Both the position numbers and the translations under genes were made by a program. Under the pieces are notes generated by a model. That model made no database searches. It worked only from the letters and a program-made list of their open reading frames with translations, and was not told where the DNA came from. From Acestrorhynchus altus (taxonomy: Eukaryota; Chordata; Actinopteri; Characiformes; Acestrorhynchidae), in the NCBI GenBank assembly GCA_034509495.1, contig CM067507.1:22326213-22390212 (forward strand): a DNA stretch of 64,000 nt. The letters are read 5' to 3'. Of this stretch, positions 38,601 through 50,449 are shown piece by piece (within the stretch, counting starts at the first letter, position 1; each line of letters starts with the position of its first letter).

Positions 38601-39247
38601 AGGCACCTGTGACAGAAAATCAAGGCACTATTAACCCCACTGAAAGCCAGCCATGTCCATTTACCCCTTAATTAATCCAAGCATTGAGAAACACAGCGAT
38701 CAATTCTATCTTGAAGTTCAGAGTCGGCTAAGAGAACCTCAGTGCCTGCAGCAAAGCACAGGAGCCATGGGTGATTCGACCTTACATTTCCGCCCCTAGA
38801 CATGGCTCAGGGAGTTGGCTGGAGTGCTGTAGAATGTCATTGTGTGAAACAAGTGGGCCTATTGTAGTGCACACATGAAGGAAGTGGCATGGTATTGGCC
38901 AGTGGCTATAGGCTACATGCAGTAGAGTGCTGGGAGAGAGCTTGAATGAACACTCTGGGAAATCTGGCAGGATCTCCCATTTGCTGGCTACTAACTTGAA
39001 CCCTGGCATATGGCATATGTACCCTGACCGCTGAGGCGCTTTCTGCCTGCTGTTCTAACAGGGCCTGTCAGCCTGGGGCTTTGGCTACACTGCAGACCAG
39101 ACGGAGACCAGGGAATCGTGTAAAATCCCACACCCCAGGTCAGGATGCTCAGGCTTGCAAAAGACTCAGGCTGGGAACAGCTGGTGGTGGATATGGCTGC
39201 TAAGGAGATAACACAGTGAATTCTATAGTAAACAGGTAAGGCCTCAC

Positions 39248-39505
39248 CTGTACTGTCATCGTATACCACAGTAACCATCCTCCACTTGAAGAAGTGCACC
39301 AGGTCCAGGATGGCCCTGCTGAGCGAGGAGAAATCTGGGTAGAGGCTGACATAGTACGAGTCGCGGTTGTCTGAAACTTGGTGCTTCCACTTGGTTTGGA
39401 TGTGTGGCACCCCGAGTGCATTGCAGATGGACTGAACCGCGTTGGCTGAAGAGCTGTGCGAGGGTCCGAAAATGGCTGCTACTCCCAGAGAGAGTTGGTC
39501 ACAGG
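39248..39505 (-). CDS. grik2: grik2 coding exon 3 (amino-terminal domain)
   Basis: The exon is 258 bp, with acceptor TCTCCAG and donor GTGAGG. The split alanine codon at its start joins exon 2 exactly (G plus CC). The translation contains CDQLSLGVAAIFGPSHSSSA, then NAVQSICNALGVPHIQT, then YVSLYPDFSSLSRAILDLV and ends VTVVYDDST. The cysteine after the alanine is the residue that forms the conserved disulfide of the kainate receptor amino-terminal domain; its partner would lie beyond exon 6. Substitutions against mammalian GluK2 are few (K for R after QT, H for Q after LV, RM for KT near the end). The minus-strand frame stays open into intron sequence on both sides of this exon, so any longer protein drawn here is false. 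Confidence 0.97.
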
Positions 39506-41014
39506 CTGGAGAGAGAATATGACAGTTAGGAATGGTCAAATGTGATTTGGTCCACAATGTATTTATTTAATAATGAGCAGAGACAGCTATTTAATAGTAT
39601 TTCAGTTATTCTTTCACTAAGATGTAATTCTTGAATCAATTACACAAATTTTTACAGGGTGGAATCTTGTATTTGTTACTGAATTAAATGTCAAATGCTA
39701 AAGAGTACTGCTCTTACATTTATTCTTACACTTATATGTATCACTAGGACACAACAAAACAACAAAACTAACAGCTATTTCACAAATATGTTTGGCAATT
39801 TAGCGTCAATTTTTTTTTTTGAGTGCACTACATAAAATGTATTGTTCTCTTGTAATCATTTAATAAGCATAGTGGGGGGTACAAAAATCTAAATTACAGC
39901 AGCAATGCTAATGGAGTGTATAATCAGGAGATGGGAATTCAGATGTTTCCCTAGTGTAGAAATGACAGATGACTTCAGTGTGTGAACCTGTCTCAGGGGT
40001 CTTGGTAGCTTATGCATTGCTGCCACCAACTCATTACCTACATCCCATCAATTCTGTCTGTTCATGCACCAGCCGGTAAATGATGTTTCCCTCAGTTAAT
40101 CTTATCAATATGTGACTTTAGCAGACATGTGGGTCTTCTGAATAATTGCAATTAATGCAATTATTCTAGTAACCCACAACGTACATGCTTAAACTGCATG
40201 TTAATTCTCAATTGCCAGTGTTCCAGTCCCCCTCCAGTGGAACCAACCCTAACATAGACTCAAAATCCAAAAAAACAGATGCAAAAGTGTCAGCTTGTAA
40301 TACGATTCAGAAGGAAGATAAAGGTAACCAGAAACAATGAACAAGTAAATATGTTGACTAATATGGGCATCAGTTTAGCATCAAACTGTTTGTTAGCACA
40401 ACATGCCAGATGTCTTGGCATGAAGTTGTAGACACTGTAGAACAAATAATCCATCAAATGCAGTTTGAATATTCTCACTCAGTTCCTGCATATTTTGAAG
40501 GAGGTGTGGAGGGTTGATAGCATGTCCAAAAGCATCCCACACATTTTCAGTTGGGGACAGGTCTGGCAATGCAGCTGTTGGAATGGTACAAACACAAATT
40601 CAATGGTCTTCACCAAGACAAAAATTATGAGCCACTTCAGAGTGACTGCATGAAAATTTTGCATGACACCATTGCAGTCTTTGGTGATGGTGACATGTTA
40701 TTAATGGCAGTTGTCATTATGTTCAGGGTCCATGCAGTCCTGCATTGTGCAGCGGTCTGCCCGTGGTACTGGCACAACATGGCGACTCACTGAGAGCAAC
40801 ACTGCTCGCTGAATGTCAGCCAATTGTGGCTGTTGGGTCAGTCTGTGCAATCCGCCAGTTCCCCATTTCTATGGTTTCCCAAATCCTTCATGTTGCATGC
40901 AACAGGGTGACCTTCCATTCCTGTGAGTGGATTCCTTCTTAGGGCAATTATTTTTTGACAACAACACAACAAATCATAACAATTCGTTGCATAAACAGAA
41001 TTTGTATGCCATAC
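39506..41014 (-). other. grik2: grik2 intron 2
   Basis: A 1.5-kb intron, GTATGG to CTCCAG on the minus strand. Much of its 5' part (about 40290-40965) looks like a transposon-derived repeat, described separately. The rest (39510-40280) is AT-rich single-copy-looking DNA in which I see nothing functional. Confidence 0.9.
40290..40965. repeat. Transposon-like unclassified repeat in grik2 intron 2
   Basis: It contains GCATCCCACACATTTTCAGT and GGGGACAGGTCTGGCAATGC, a signature I associate with antisense transposase DNA of fish elements, then GACACCATTGCAGTC and GATTCCTTCTTAGGGCAATT at the end. The last two motifs recur at 50288-50350. The minus strand gives no clean transposase frame, so the class is open. 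Confidence 0.5.
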
Positions 41015-41182
41015 CTTTTCTGGAAGCCTCAAAGCTGTCATGGATGTTTATCCTTTGGATGTCATATGTGAGTGTTGTGTTTGGCAGTAGAGTTCTGTTT
41101 CTGTTGATTGTATTTAAAGCAAACTTAAAGGCTAGTTCTTCAGCACCTGATGGACCACTTTCAATGGATTCAAATATTCCAC
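41015..41182 (-). CDS. grik2: grik2 coding exon 2 (start of the amino-terminal domain)
   Basis: On the minus strand a pyrimidine-rich stretch ending in CTAG precedes the exon and GTATGG follows it. The 168-bp block enters with two bases of a split codon and leaves with one. It reads GIFESIESGPSGAEEL, then LAFKFALNTINRNRTLLPNT, then TLTYDIQRINIHDSFEASRK. This is the first strand-helix-strand of the GluK2 amino-terminal domain. Two N-glycosylation sequons known from the family, NRT and NTT, are kept. Differences from the mammalian protein are mild (SI for YV, S for M, K for R). There is no ATG-initiated frame long enough to reveal it on the coding strand; recognition rests on the translation and the two splice borders. 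The upstream exon with the signal peptide must supply the first base of the opening glycine codon. Confidence 0.95.
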
Positions 41183-41934
41183 CTAGAAGAAAGAAAACAG
41201 AGAGACAGAGAAGGATGGTTTAATTCACCGTTCAGGAATATCTTGTCATTGTGCTCAAATCTCTACTGTGATTAACAATCCAGTGTGTTGATATAATTAA
41301 GACAAATGATCAATCTGCAATATGTGATCCATTAAATGAATACCTATAGATAATTACTGGAGTTCGGGTTTAACAAGCATGATTCCAGTTTTTGTAGATT
41401 GATCTCACAAAATGTCATAAAAACATAAAGAACCCTTAGGTAGTATTAAGCAAGCTGAGTACACCACAGTCATCGTCTTGTGAATTCTCCTGACAGGCAC
41501 TAGATGAATGGGCAGTAGCTGCGTTGGGGATGGGGGAACTCTTAGATCGATGTGCTCTGATTGGCCGGCAGCTCAATCAATCAAGCCCTCTGGGAGCAGT
41601 GAGGCACAGCACAGAGAGATTGAAGTGTTTTGTTTGGGTCAGCCTGTGGTTTGGCCCTGTTGGCTCACCATAAGTCAGAGTAAGTCTGGACTCAATGTTT
41701 TACTTACACTTTCTGCAGGGTACAGTCTGACACTGTAAATAACTTGATTCTTTAAATAACGTGATTCTTTAAATGCATTGTCAGGGTTTTTACTTGTAAA
41801 ATAACACTTTTTAGTAAAATATGCCTTTGTGGGTTGATCTTTTAAGGCAATGAGTGAGAAACTATTGCACCAGAATTAAATGATATAATTTCCTATTAAT
41901 TATATTTATTTATATTTTACATATTTTGAAGTCA

Positions 41935-42137
41935 TATTGGACACAGAATGTTGGAGATGGAGCTCCTGGGCAGAAGAACAAGAGGAAGACCTCAGAGAAG
42001 GTTTATGGATGTAGTGAAGGTGGACATGGAGATGGTTGGTGTAACAGTAGGGGAAAAAGCAGGGGACAGGGCAAGATGGAGGCAGATGATCTGATGTGGT
42101 GACTAAAGGGAGCAGCCGAAAGAAGAAGAAAAAGAAG
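41935..42137 (+). pseudogene. 3' end of a non-LTR retrotransposon (LINE)
   Basis: From 41948 the plus strand encodes GRRTRGRPQRRFMDVVKVDM and ends KAGDRARWRQMI with a stop at 42092-42094. It is followed by GTGGTGACTAAAGGGAGCAG and CCGAAAGAAGAAGAAAAAGA. This GR.RGRP..R..D..K.DM pattern and the CCGAAAGAAGAAG tail are common at the ends of fish LINEs. Everything upstream is missing. I cannot fix the clade. Confidence 0.7.
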
Positions 42138-43339
42138 ATATTTTTAAGTCTGTCAAGTTCAGCAAGTATGAAATTGGTCTAATGGTTCCAAAATACCACC
42201 ATTGCACCACTACTCTGGACTAAAGCCTTCTTTAGAAGTGAGGATTGGATAGGATCTGCCTTTTTGACACAATTTAGCCTGAGTTTAAAGTTGTTTTTTT
42301 TTCCTTCATATCCTTCATACTCTGTCTTTGTTTGTGTAAAACCAGGATTTCTGAACACAACTAGCAAAACGCACATACAGTTTAACACAGCAAGAGTATG
42401 TGCAACAAAAGAAAAGGCCCATGCTGGTAACAAGACTGTGGCAAAGTTTCTCCTTCATTAGTATTCGTCCCATGGGGAAAACCTATTTTGCATGCCATAA
42501 TGAGTTTGAAGGAATTAATAACCATCAGTTAAGCGGGATGTACTATAATTGGAAGCCTGCGCATTTGGAACCATCTTTTCACACAGAGGGAACACAATTG
42601 CAGCTAAAGTCCTTTCTTTGGCTCCACTGAAAGGATAATGCACTGTGGACAGGCAAGTGAAGAGGAAAAATGAGTGGAAGAGAAAAGAAAAGTGAAGGAG
42701 GTCCAGTACATAGTCACAGAGTGGGAGGTGAATTTAGGAAATGAAAAAGCAGGCAGACTAGAACAGGGACACAATGATGGGTCAACTAGTCCAATAAACT
42801 AGTAGTTGTATAAAGACATAAAATGAGGAAACATTTTATAAACAATAGGTCCAGTTTGAAAGTTTACAATCCCATTTTATAGCAGTGTTACTGTATAAGC
42901 TGGTCAATTATTGAAATGATCTTTTATGATCGTTTCTTAAATAAAACAATGATAATGCTTATTCAGAACACAAGTGGGATTTTTAAATTTTTAAATTTTT
43001 TTCAAGACCAGTCTCGTATAGTAAATATACATGATTCTGCAAGCAGGCCAATACATGTGCATTTGTACATACAATGTTTTGCAGCACTATGATGTGCAGC
43101 TCCAGGACAATGTGGTTTCAAAAACTAAACTGAACTAAACTAAAATAGCATTTGAGGAAATGTACAATGTGTGGCATTTATTTGTTTGTTTGTTTGTTTG
43201 TTTTTATTTTTGTTTATTTTATTAATTTTTTTGTGAGGTGCATGATTTGAACAGAGAATGTTATGAAGGAAGCAGTGAATTATATCACCTGAACATATAC
43301 TTACACCTAAACCTAAGCCTAATAGTAATCATAGTAAAA

Positions 43340-43880
43340 TGTGACATTCTGAGCAGGTAGGGTACCTTATGGACCTTATGTCCTTGAAGACCAAGGACAT
43401 CTCCAAACAAGTCAGGGACAAAGTTGATGTTATAAAAAAAAATCCAAATCTCTCATGATCCCCTGACACACCATCAAATCCATTTTTATCAAATGGAAAG
43501 AACATGTTACCACAATAAACCTGCCAAGAGTGGGCCACCCACCAAAACTCTCAGACTGGGCAAGGAGGACATTCATCAGAAAGGCAGCAGAGAGACCAAA
43601 AGGTAACCCTGAAGAGTTCTCAAGCAGAGACTGGGGTATCTGTCCATACAACCACAATAAGCCACACAATCCATAGAGCTGGGCTTTATGAAATGATGGC
43701 CAGAAAGAGACTTTAATTACAGACAAAAATAGGAAGGCTAATTTTAAGTTTGCCAAAAGGCATGTAGGAAACCCCCAATATGCATGGAGAAAGCTGCTCT
43801 GGTTCCAGGTTCCAGGTTGTGAGGTAGCAAAACACAAAATAAATGCCCAGGGGGAGAATAATTTTGCAAGGCACAGAATG
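43340..43880 (+). pseudogene. Tc1-like transposon remnant with 3' terminal end
   Basis: It runs from a decayed transposase start (TTGAAGACCAAGGACATCTC in place of ATG) through CAAACAAGTCAGGGACAAAG, AAATGGAAAGAACATG, AATAAACCTGCCAAGAG, TATCTGTCCATACAACCAC and TTTGCCAAAAGGCATG. It then jumps to the 3' end, AATTTTGCAAGGCACAGA. The catalytic half is deleted. The family is the same as the copy at 25140-25612 (shared CAATCCATAGAGCTGGG and GACAAAAATA-GAAGGCT). Confidence 0.85.
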
Positions 43881-44492
43881 CATGACTTTTCACTTATTCA
43901 TTTCTTCTACATAAGCTCCAGAATGGTAACAAGCACATCCACAACCACAACTTTTACAGTTTATACTGAATAGAATTCTGAATAGATATAGGAATGACAG
44001 GTGATCACCACCTACAACACAAAGATGCAGTCGATGAATACAAATCAAGTAAACATATTATTTGCCTAATTACTAGAAACAATTGAGAACTCATCAGAGA
44101 ACAGCAGTGAAGTTTCATTGTGATATTAGCATTTAAAGCCTACATATTGACAAAGCTACCAAAAAGACTTTTATAAGTCTTTTAAAATATTTTTCATATA
44201 TTTATAATTTGTGGCTTTGAAACGTCACTGTTATTGAAAGCGCAAAAACTAAAATCCATATTGTGGATGGATACATTTGTCACTTATGCACACAATCTTT
44301 TAGCAAATCTACAAAACCATATTCTCCATATTCTGGACCAATGATTGCATCTACTTACCAAGGGACACACACTCCAGAGACAGACAGTTTGTGTGAAAAT
44401 TACTTTTCTGTGCAGGAAAAATATAGAACATATATTCCTTCTGTAAATGACAGTTTCTGTTTTTCTTACGGTTTATTCATACTTCATTTATT

Positions 44493-44516
44493 TGTATTTA
44501 TTTATTTATTTATTTG
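44493..44516 (+). repeat. (TTTA)n short tandem repeat
   Basis: Six TTTA units. Confidence 0.9.
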
Positions 44517-45544
44517 ACGCTTTGGTGCTTGCAGAAGCATATCTATTTAATATGTTCTCTTATTCAGATTCTATGCTATCCAAAACAATTCAGTCATTCC
44601 AATGAGCAGTATGACAGTGGCTTCTGCCTCAGGCCCATCAGTGACTGATCCAGTTCAGTCATGTTGCACTCAGTTGGGCACCAGTCTTGTGAGCTATGCC
44701 CTGTGCTTGCCTGCTGAATGTGTCAAACCCATAAATGACACTGCGTTCAATACTACACTCAGCAACCGTGACATATTCTTCCCAACCACCGCAGTGACAA
44801 AATCGATAATAGCACAATAGTCTCATTTCTGCTTTGAATGGGAACACTTACTTAAAAGAGGACACAAATTTTTCAGTGTACATATTTCACAGCAGCCGTC
44901 AGAAAAAATGGGAAACACAATGGGCTTTTTCTTTCTGAGTGGCATAAAAGGACCTTCAATTGGCTACTTCCAACAAAACAATAAAGAGCTGTAGAGTTGC
45001 AGGCCAACATGGACATCATTTATCTTCTCAGATGATCAATCTGCTATGATGACAATTAGATCACCTCCAAAACCAATACTGCCATCAAATGGCTCATTGA
45101 AAAAAAAAAAGTCTAAGCAATCCTAGATTTGCTAGACCACCAGGCTGCAAAGCATTTATTATAAAGTGTCATTGATACTTCAGTAATGGGGAGGCAGTCA
45201 TTCATGTGAGTCCAAAATATACATTCTTCTTATTAGAGGTCCTTGAGTGTAATTTAGAACTGTGGGTAATGTCCTGTTTTGTTATACAACATAAAATGTG
45301 ACACATATTATGTTTCATGCAACATTTCATGAGACGCTAATGAAAAACACAAGGTTGTTCCTCAGAGCCTGAAAATGTAGTCTACGGGTTTAAATAACAG
45401 GAAGAACAAAAAAAAAAAAACATGTTTTGTTTCCCACTGGCCCAACTAAGAAAAATATTTGTTGTGGCAAATATGAGCTTTTGCCACAGAGACAGAGTTT
45501 AAAGACACAGGCAATTACTACCTGCCAATCTCAAGCCTAATCTT

Positions 45545-46480
45545 TATAAACCCATAAAGTAGTTCATTAGGAGCACCTGTACACCTAATCAGCCATGCAG
45601 TTTTCTAATCAATAAATGTCACATTGCAGCAACACAATACATAAAATGATGCCAGTTCGGGGGAACATCAATGTCTGCCATCAGAATGGGAAAAATTGTG
45701 ATATCTTGTGATTTTTTTAGCAGTCTCTTGAGTTAAGCCAGAATGGTGCAATAAAGAATACACACCCAGTGAGTGGCAGCTCTGAGTTGGAAGCTCCTTG
45801 TTAAAAAGAGAGGTCAACAGACAATGGCCAGAGTGGTTCAAGTTGAAAGAAATACTATGGTAACACAGACAACCACGATGTACAACCATGGTGAACAAAA
45901 AAGCATCTTAGACTGGACAAAATATAACCTTGAAGTTGATGGTCTACAGCAGCAATGAAGTAGGTTCCACTTCAGTCAACCAAAAACAGAAAAATGAGGC
46001 TAAATTGGGCAGAACATAACCAAAAGTGGAAAGTTGAAAACTGCTAAAACATAGCATGATCAGATGAATCGTGATGTCTGATGAGGCCCACAGATGGTAG
46101 GTTCAGAAATTGGCACCAAAACTGATTCTATGAACCCAAACTGTCTTGAGTCCCCAATAATGGTATTATACTGTAGCATGAAATAACAGGCACACTTTGA
46201 GGATTTGAGGATTGTTTCTGACTATGCATTTCCCTTCATGACACAACTTACCAATGTTCTAATGGCTATATGCAGCATAATAATGTACTATTTCACAAAG
46301 CAAAACATTGAAACCAGTTTCATGGACATGCCACTGCACAACTTAGTGTCCTCAGTGCCCTTTTTGGAAGGAGAATTATTCCTTAAAATTTCTCATGACA
46401 ATTTTCCAGGAATTGCATGATGCAATTATTTGAGGCTGTTACTACACAACCTAATACAGTGTTAGGTGAGTGTATATGCA
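45545..46480 (+). pseudogene. Tc1-like transposon, near full length but decayed
   Basis: The left end ATAAAGTAGTTCATTAGGAG then CACCTGTACACCTAATCAGC resembles the terminal region of a fish Tc1-like family, and the right end reads GTTAGGTGAGTGTATATGCA. Between them GTGAGTGGCAGCTCTGAG, AGAGGTCAACAGACAATGGC, AGAGTGGTTCAAGTTGAAAG, GTGATGTCTGATGAGGCC and GATGGTAGGTTCAGAAATTG follow the transposase gene. The frame is broken by many stops and shifts. The element is non-functional. Confidence 0.8.
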
Positions 46481-47984
46481 ATTTGAATATTATTAACCAT
46501 ATCCACAGATATTTGAACTAGTGATATAGTCTGCTAAAACCTTCAATTTCAACCTTAATCTAGTGCTATTGCTCATATATGTAAATGAGGAATTTTACGT
46601 TATTGGAAGTTCTAGCAGTGTGTGTCACATCTTTACACTCAACCATTCCTAGAGGAATGTGTCCCTTTATACACACACAGTCATCACTGACGTATTTGGT
46701 CCTCTACTGTGGTTGTGTCTTTCAAGTTAGCCCCCTGCTTCAAATTTGTAGGAGCCTTCCACAGCCTGCTGACTAAGTATACACTCCACTAATGCTGCCA
46801 TATTGAAGAAACAAATATTTAGCAAATGGGTGTTATTCATGCACTGCAAACAAACTGACTTCAACTGCACCTGATGTCTCATGCATATGTACTGATTTCT
46901 TGCTCATATGAATTTAAAACAAGACAAGTTCTCTATTGTTACTGTTCAGTTTGGAATGAACAGCTACATGCCTGCAGTTTATGATGGTCTTTTGTTGCCC
47001 AGTATTAGTCTAACAGTTTAAATCTGCAAAAAAGAAACATGTAGAGCATTACTAAAAAAAAAGAAAATGTAGAAAAATTACCAGTAATATACAATAAGGT
47101 TAGTAAACAACAACAAAAATCTATTTATTCATTTAACCCATCAGGACCCCCTGTATTCCTTACAGCATATCACAACTACTCAAATGCTTTAATAAAACGT
47201 CCTATATTACACTTATCCAGTTCTGATCTCATTTCTAAAACTAATGATGAAATACAAGTTATGAAATGTTTGTTGTTTATTACATTGGGATTTTTATTTT
47301 AGAACATTTACAGAAATCATGTGACCTCTTTATCACAATGAGAAAAAACCACAAGTTATTTGCTCAATTAATACAGCAGATTCTATTATACAGCTGTTAT
47401 TTATACAGCTGTCCCTCACTTTACATTTGGACAATATAACATTTATGGTATGTAATATTGGAAAAAAATGATGAAAAACAATTCTTTATTTCAGCAAGAA
47501 AAGGCTGTATTTGTGGTTTATTGTATCTGTATTCATAACATTTGCTTTCAAAATGGAAAATTCCTTTTTGTTTAACAACTGAATAGCAAACATTGCTCAA
47601 CAGTTCTTATTTAAGGCAAACAAATTACTCAGACCTTCATGAATATAAATAATAATTGGCACAACTACATTATATATTTATAGCAATATTTTATCATTTC
47701 ATGTCACTAAGATTCATAATACTCATTCATGGGTATTTTGTGGAATAGCATTGTGTATAAAGAAGAGTGATGAATAGTAAACTGCATTACAAATCTGGTG
47801 ATGCAGTGTTGCACATTCAGAATGCAAATGACCGTAAGTAATAAAGAGTATTGGGTAGTAGTTTTTAAAATCTGCTACTGGTGCATTCTCTGTTTGAGAG
47901 TATCACTACAAATGTTATGTATTATGAAAATATATTTACAATTTGCCCATAACATTTTTACTACGTTCCTTATATATCCAAGTG

Positions 47985-48041
47985 CCATGGATAAGGCTGC
48001 CCACCACTCTGGGAATTTGTGCTCACTGTGTTTGATTTCAC

Positions 48042-48132
<91 letters not shown>

Positions 48133-48195
48133 GCAGAGGACAAACTCCCCTGTGTGCAAGCTTGGTGGATCTATATGCATGTTTACGTTTGGATC
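47985..48195 (+). mobile_element. SINE copy 3 of the second family, containing an expanded GT tract
   Basis: It shares ATAAGGCTGCCCACCACTC, GTGCTCACTGTG, TGCAGAGGACAAACTCCCC and TGCATGTTTACG with the copy at 28745. The (GT)n tract at 48045-48127 sits where other copies have only a few GT units. Confidence 0.7.
48045..48127 (+). repeat. (GT)n microsatellite inside a SINE
   Basis: About 41 GT units. Confidence 0.98.
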
Positions 48196-48537
48196 ATTTA
48201 AGCACTAATTGAGCCTCCCAGAATAAGCAGAATTGTCAGTACTACACTGCAGGTAAAGGGAAAGTTAAATGCTCCATGGAAATAGAGTTTGTGATGAGAT
48301 TATATTTGCATAAACCCCAAAGGAAGATGGATTTAGAATATAATCAACAGTGTGAGACTTTTGAAGCAAACTTTACATTTCACTGTAAATTATGATCTGA
48401 CTTTCATAACACACACAGAGAATCACAGGGATTTTATCTTTAGTCTGTTCCTTGAAATTTCTTAAAACCAAAACATCATCTTTACTTAATACCAAATACA
48501 CTATATACTACCAAATACTTCTTTCTTCGTTCCTCTT

Positions 48538-48538
<1 letters not shown>

Positions 48539-48633
<95 letters not shown>
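48539..48633 (+). repeat. (CT)n microsatellite
   Basis: CT repeat with a CTTTCTTTCT interruption in the middle. Confidence 0.98.
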
Positions 48634-48636
<3 letters not shown>

Positions 48637-49970
48637 CTGATTCCACACACTCCTCTGGAATCGATTGATGCACTTGCTGCTATCTTGACGTGCCTCTTCC
48701 CTACTCTAGAAGTCTTGGGAGAACCTTTGATGAATATATTCAGTAATCCAGTCAATCTGTGGTATTAATGTTGTTTGGCCTGCTGAAATAGCTTTGTTTG
48801 TAGGTTACTGCCCGTTTTCAGCCGTGAAACTGAAGCACATAAGACTGAGGGATTCTGAATGGTTTTAGCCCCAAACAGATAAGAGGTGTTCAAAGGGAAT
48901 GACAGAGGGGAGTAAAACTGTGACATCTATGTGAATGTTGACTTCCACTGGCTCCATCTTCAGCACCACACATCACTTTATAGCTTGAAAACATGTGCCT
49001 GGAATTGATAACAAAAAGGGCCGTCACACACAGTCAAGAGCCAAGTGGTTAAAAATGGTCCCCAATGAAATGGGGTCAGGTCTGTGTCATACTTGCAATT
49101 GCAAAAGGGCCACAAACTGGGAATATTGATGGCCACTTCAGATAGAGCTTGCCCTGTTCTTCTGAGATAGGACCAGCTTCCATGAGCTAAAAAATGATAT
49201 TAACTGACTTATCCATGCACCATCCATACATGCGTTGTGACTGAGCAATGTTTACAAAACATTGGTAAAATTCTAATACTGATGCTCCATTGACTTTTAA
49301 TAGGGGCAATAGCAGCACTATTGCCACGCCTGGCCTGACATGCCAGATATTGTAACTTTGGTTAAACTTTGACATGAGAACCCTCATGAGAACTGCATAA
49401 AGTCGGATGACCATAGACATATTTCTGCAAAATCCTAATTATTAATCTACCATGTCAGTTCACAAGCTTCTCTTACTTTTACTGATGGTTTGAGATGATC
49501 TCTTAGCTTATCCAAAAAGACATATGTTAAGTATGTATTTCAGGGGTAGCTCAACATGCAATTTGCTGCTTTACAGCAGCAGAGTAAAAAGGAACTTTCT
49601 CTAGGGGAAGAAGCAAAAATATCAATTCTCACATAATTCTGCTTCAAAGAATTCAAAATTCAAAATCTTTGGTCCCCACTGAAACAAGGTGGATCTGTAT
49701 GTCCAGTGTACAATATACTCCAATTTCACACTGGAAATTGCCACAGTGTGAAAATAAAAGTGTGAAAAATGTGTCCCTACGATTCTAATTCAGCTGCTAT
49801 TCAGACACTACCCCATACACAGTACATTGATTTATATTTAAAATGTCTGCAACATATATCCAATTAAACAGGAATAATGACACTCTCTGTAATGATGTGC
49901 AGAATTGATCTTAATATGAGTCATATTTTTTACAATGCAACTTATATAGAATGCATAAATTCATTTCATA

Positions 49971-49973
<3 letters not shown>

Positions 49974-50030
<57 letters not shown>
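49974..50030. repeat. (TA)n microsatellite
   Basis: About 28 TA units. Confidence 0.98.
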
Positions 50031-50037
<7 letters not shown>

Positions 50038-50274
50038 TTTTTATAAAGGCCCCTTAAATGAAATGAAATATTCTAACTTGTTGGAAAGTGTGATGCAGTA
50101 TGTTTCAAAATGTACCATTTACTGGCCTAATCCATACAGTCCGCATATGGAAAACATGAATTTTTACATTTATTTTTTGTAATACCACAAAAAACAACAC
50201 ATTTTATTCACCCATTCAGCTTTCAGCTGAATTTCATGGTGTCTCCACAATCAGATTCATTGATCTAATTAAAA

Positions 50275-50360
50275 AAATTGACATGTGGCATGACACCACT
50301 GCAGTTCATTCAATCAGTTGATTCCTTCTGGGTGCAATTACTTTTTTACTTTCGACAAAG
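50275..50360. repeat. Short second copy of the intron 2 repeat
   Basis: GGCATGACACCACTGCAGTT followed by GATTCCTTCTGGGTGCAATT matches the end of the repeat at 40290-40965, with the middle deleted. Confidence 0.5.
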
Positions 50361-50396
50361 AGTTTATATATCCATGAGTCTTAAATGCATAGTAAN

Positions 50397-50446
<50 letters not shown>
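50397..50446. repeat. (TA)n microsatellite beside an ambiguous base
   Basis: About 25 TA units. An N is present at 50396. The tract abuts the left end of the Tc1-like copy; Tc1 elements target TA. Confidence 0.97.

Positions 50447-50449
<3 letters not shown>

Larger units (their letters stand above)
33932..39247 (-). other. grik2: grik2 intron 3
   Basis: A 5.3-kb intron. It holds the GA tract at the exon 4 acceptor, C- and G-rich homopolymer patches near 34301-34325 and 34658-34670, a decayed MITE-like copy at 35508-35665, and a short CA tract near 37433-37446. The remainder, including GC-balanced stretches near 36100-36500, 37180-37390 and 38040-38330, shows no gene I can support. Open frames there are short and have no recognisable domains. 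Confidence 0.88.
27006..41182 (-). other. grik2: grik2 gene, partial: five internal coding exons of kainate receptor subunit GluK2
   Basis: Seen: five exon-like blocks in order on the minus strand with AG acceptors, GT donors and continuous phase (total 836 bp, 279 codons including one base from the missing upstream exon). Their translation follows the amino-terminal domain of GluK2 almost residue for residue, including FGPSHSSSANAVQ, LIRLQELIKAPSRYN and SGLLDGFM. Known: GluK2 is a tetrameric glutamate-gated cation channel of neuronal membranes; this domain drives subunit assembly. Exon lengths agree with those I recall for mammalian GRIK2. GluK1 and GluK3 differ at several of these positions (for example in the NMSGFRILNTEN stretch), which favours GluK2. 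Counting from the usual protein, the window covers roughly residues 40 to 317. The signal-peptide exon, the ligand-binding domain, the pore and the edited Q/R site are not in the visible exons. No promoter or polyadenylation site of this gene was identified. Confidence 0.96.

Noticed and set aside
38991..39557. A 188-residue protein covering exon 3
   Set aside because: Only the part inside 39248-39505 is coding. The rest is intron read through past the donor and acceptor.
40927..41223. Plus-strand frame opposite exon 2
   Set aside because: It is antisense to a clear grik2 exon and has no recognisable domain.
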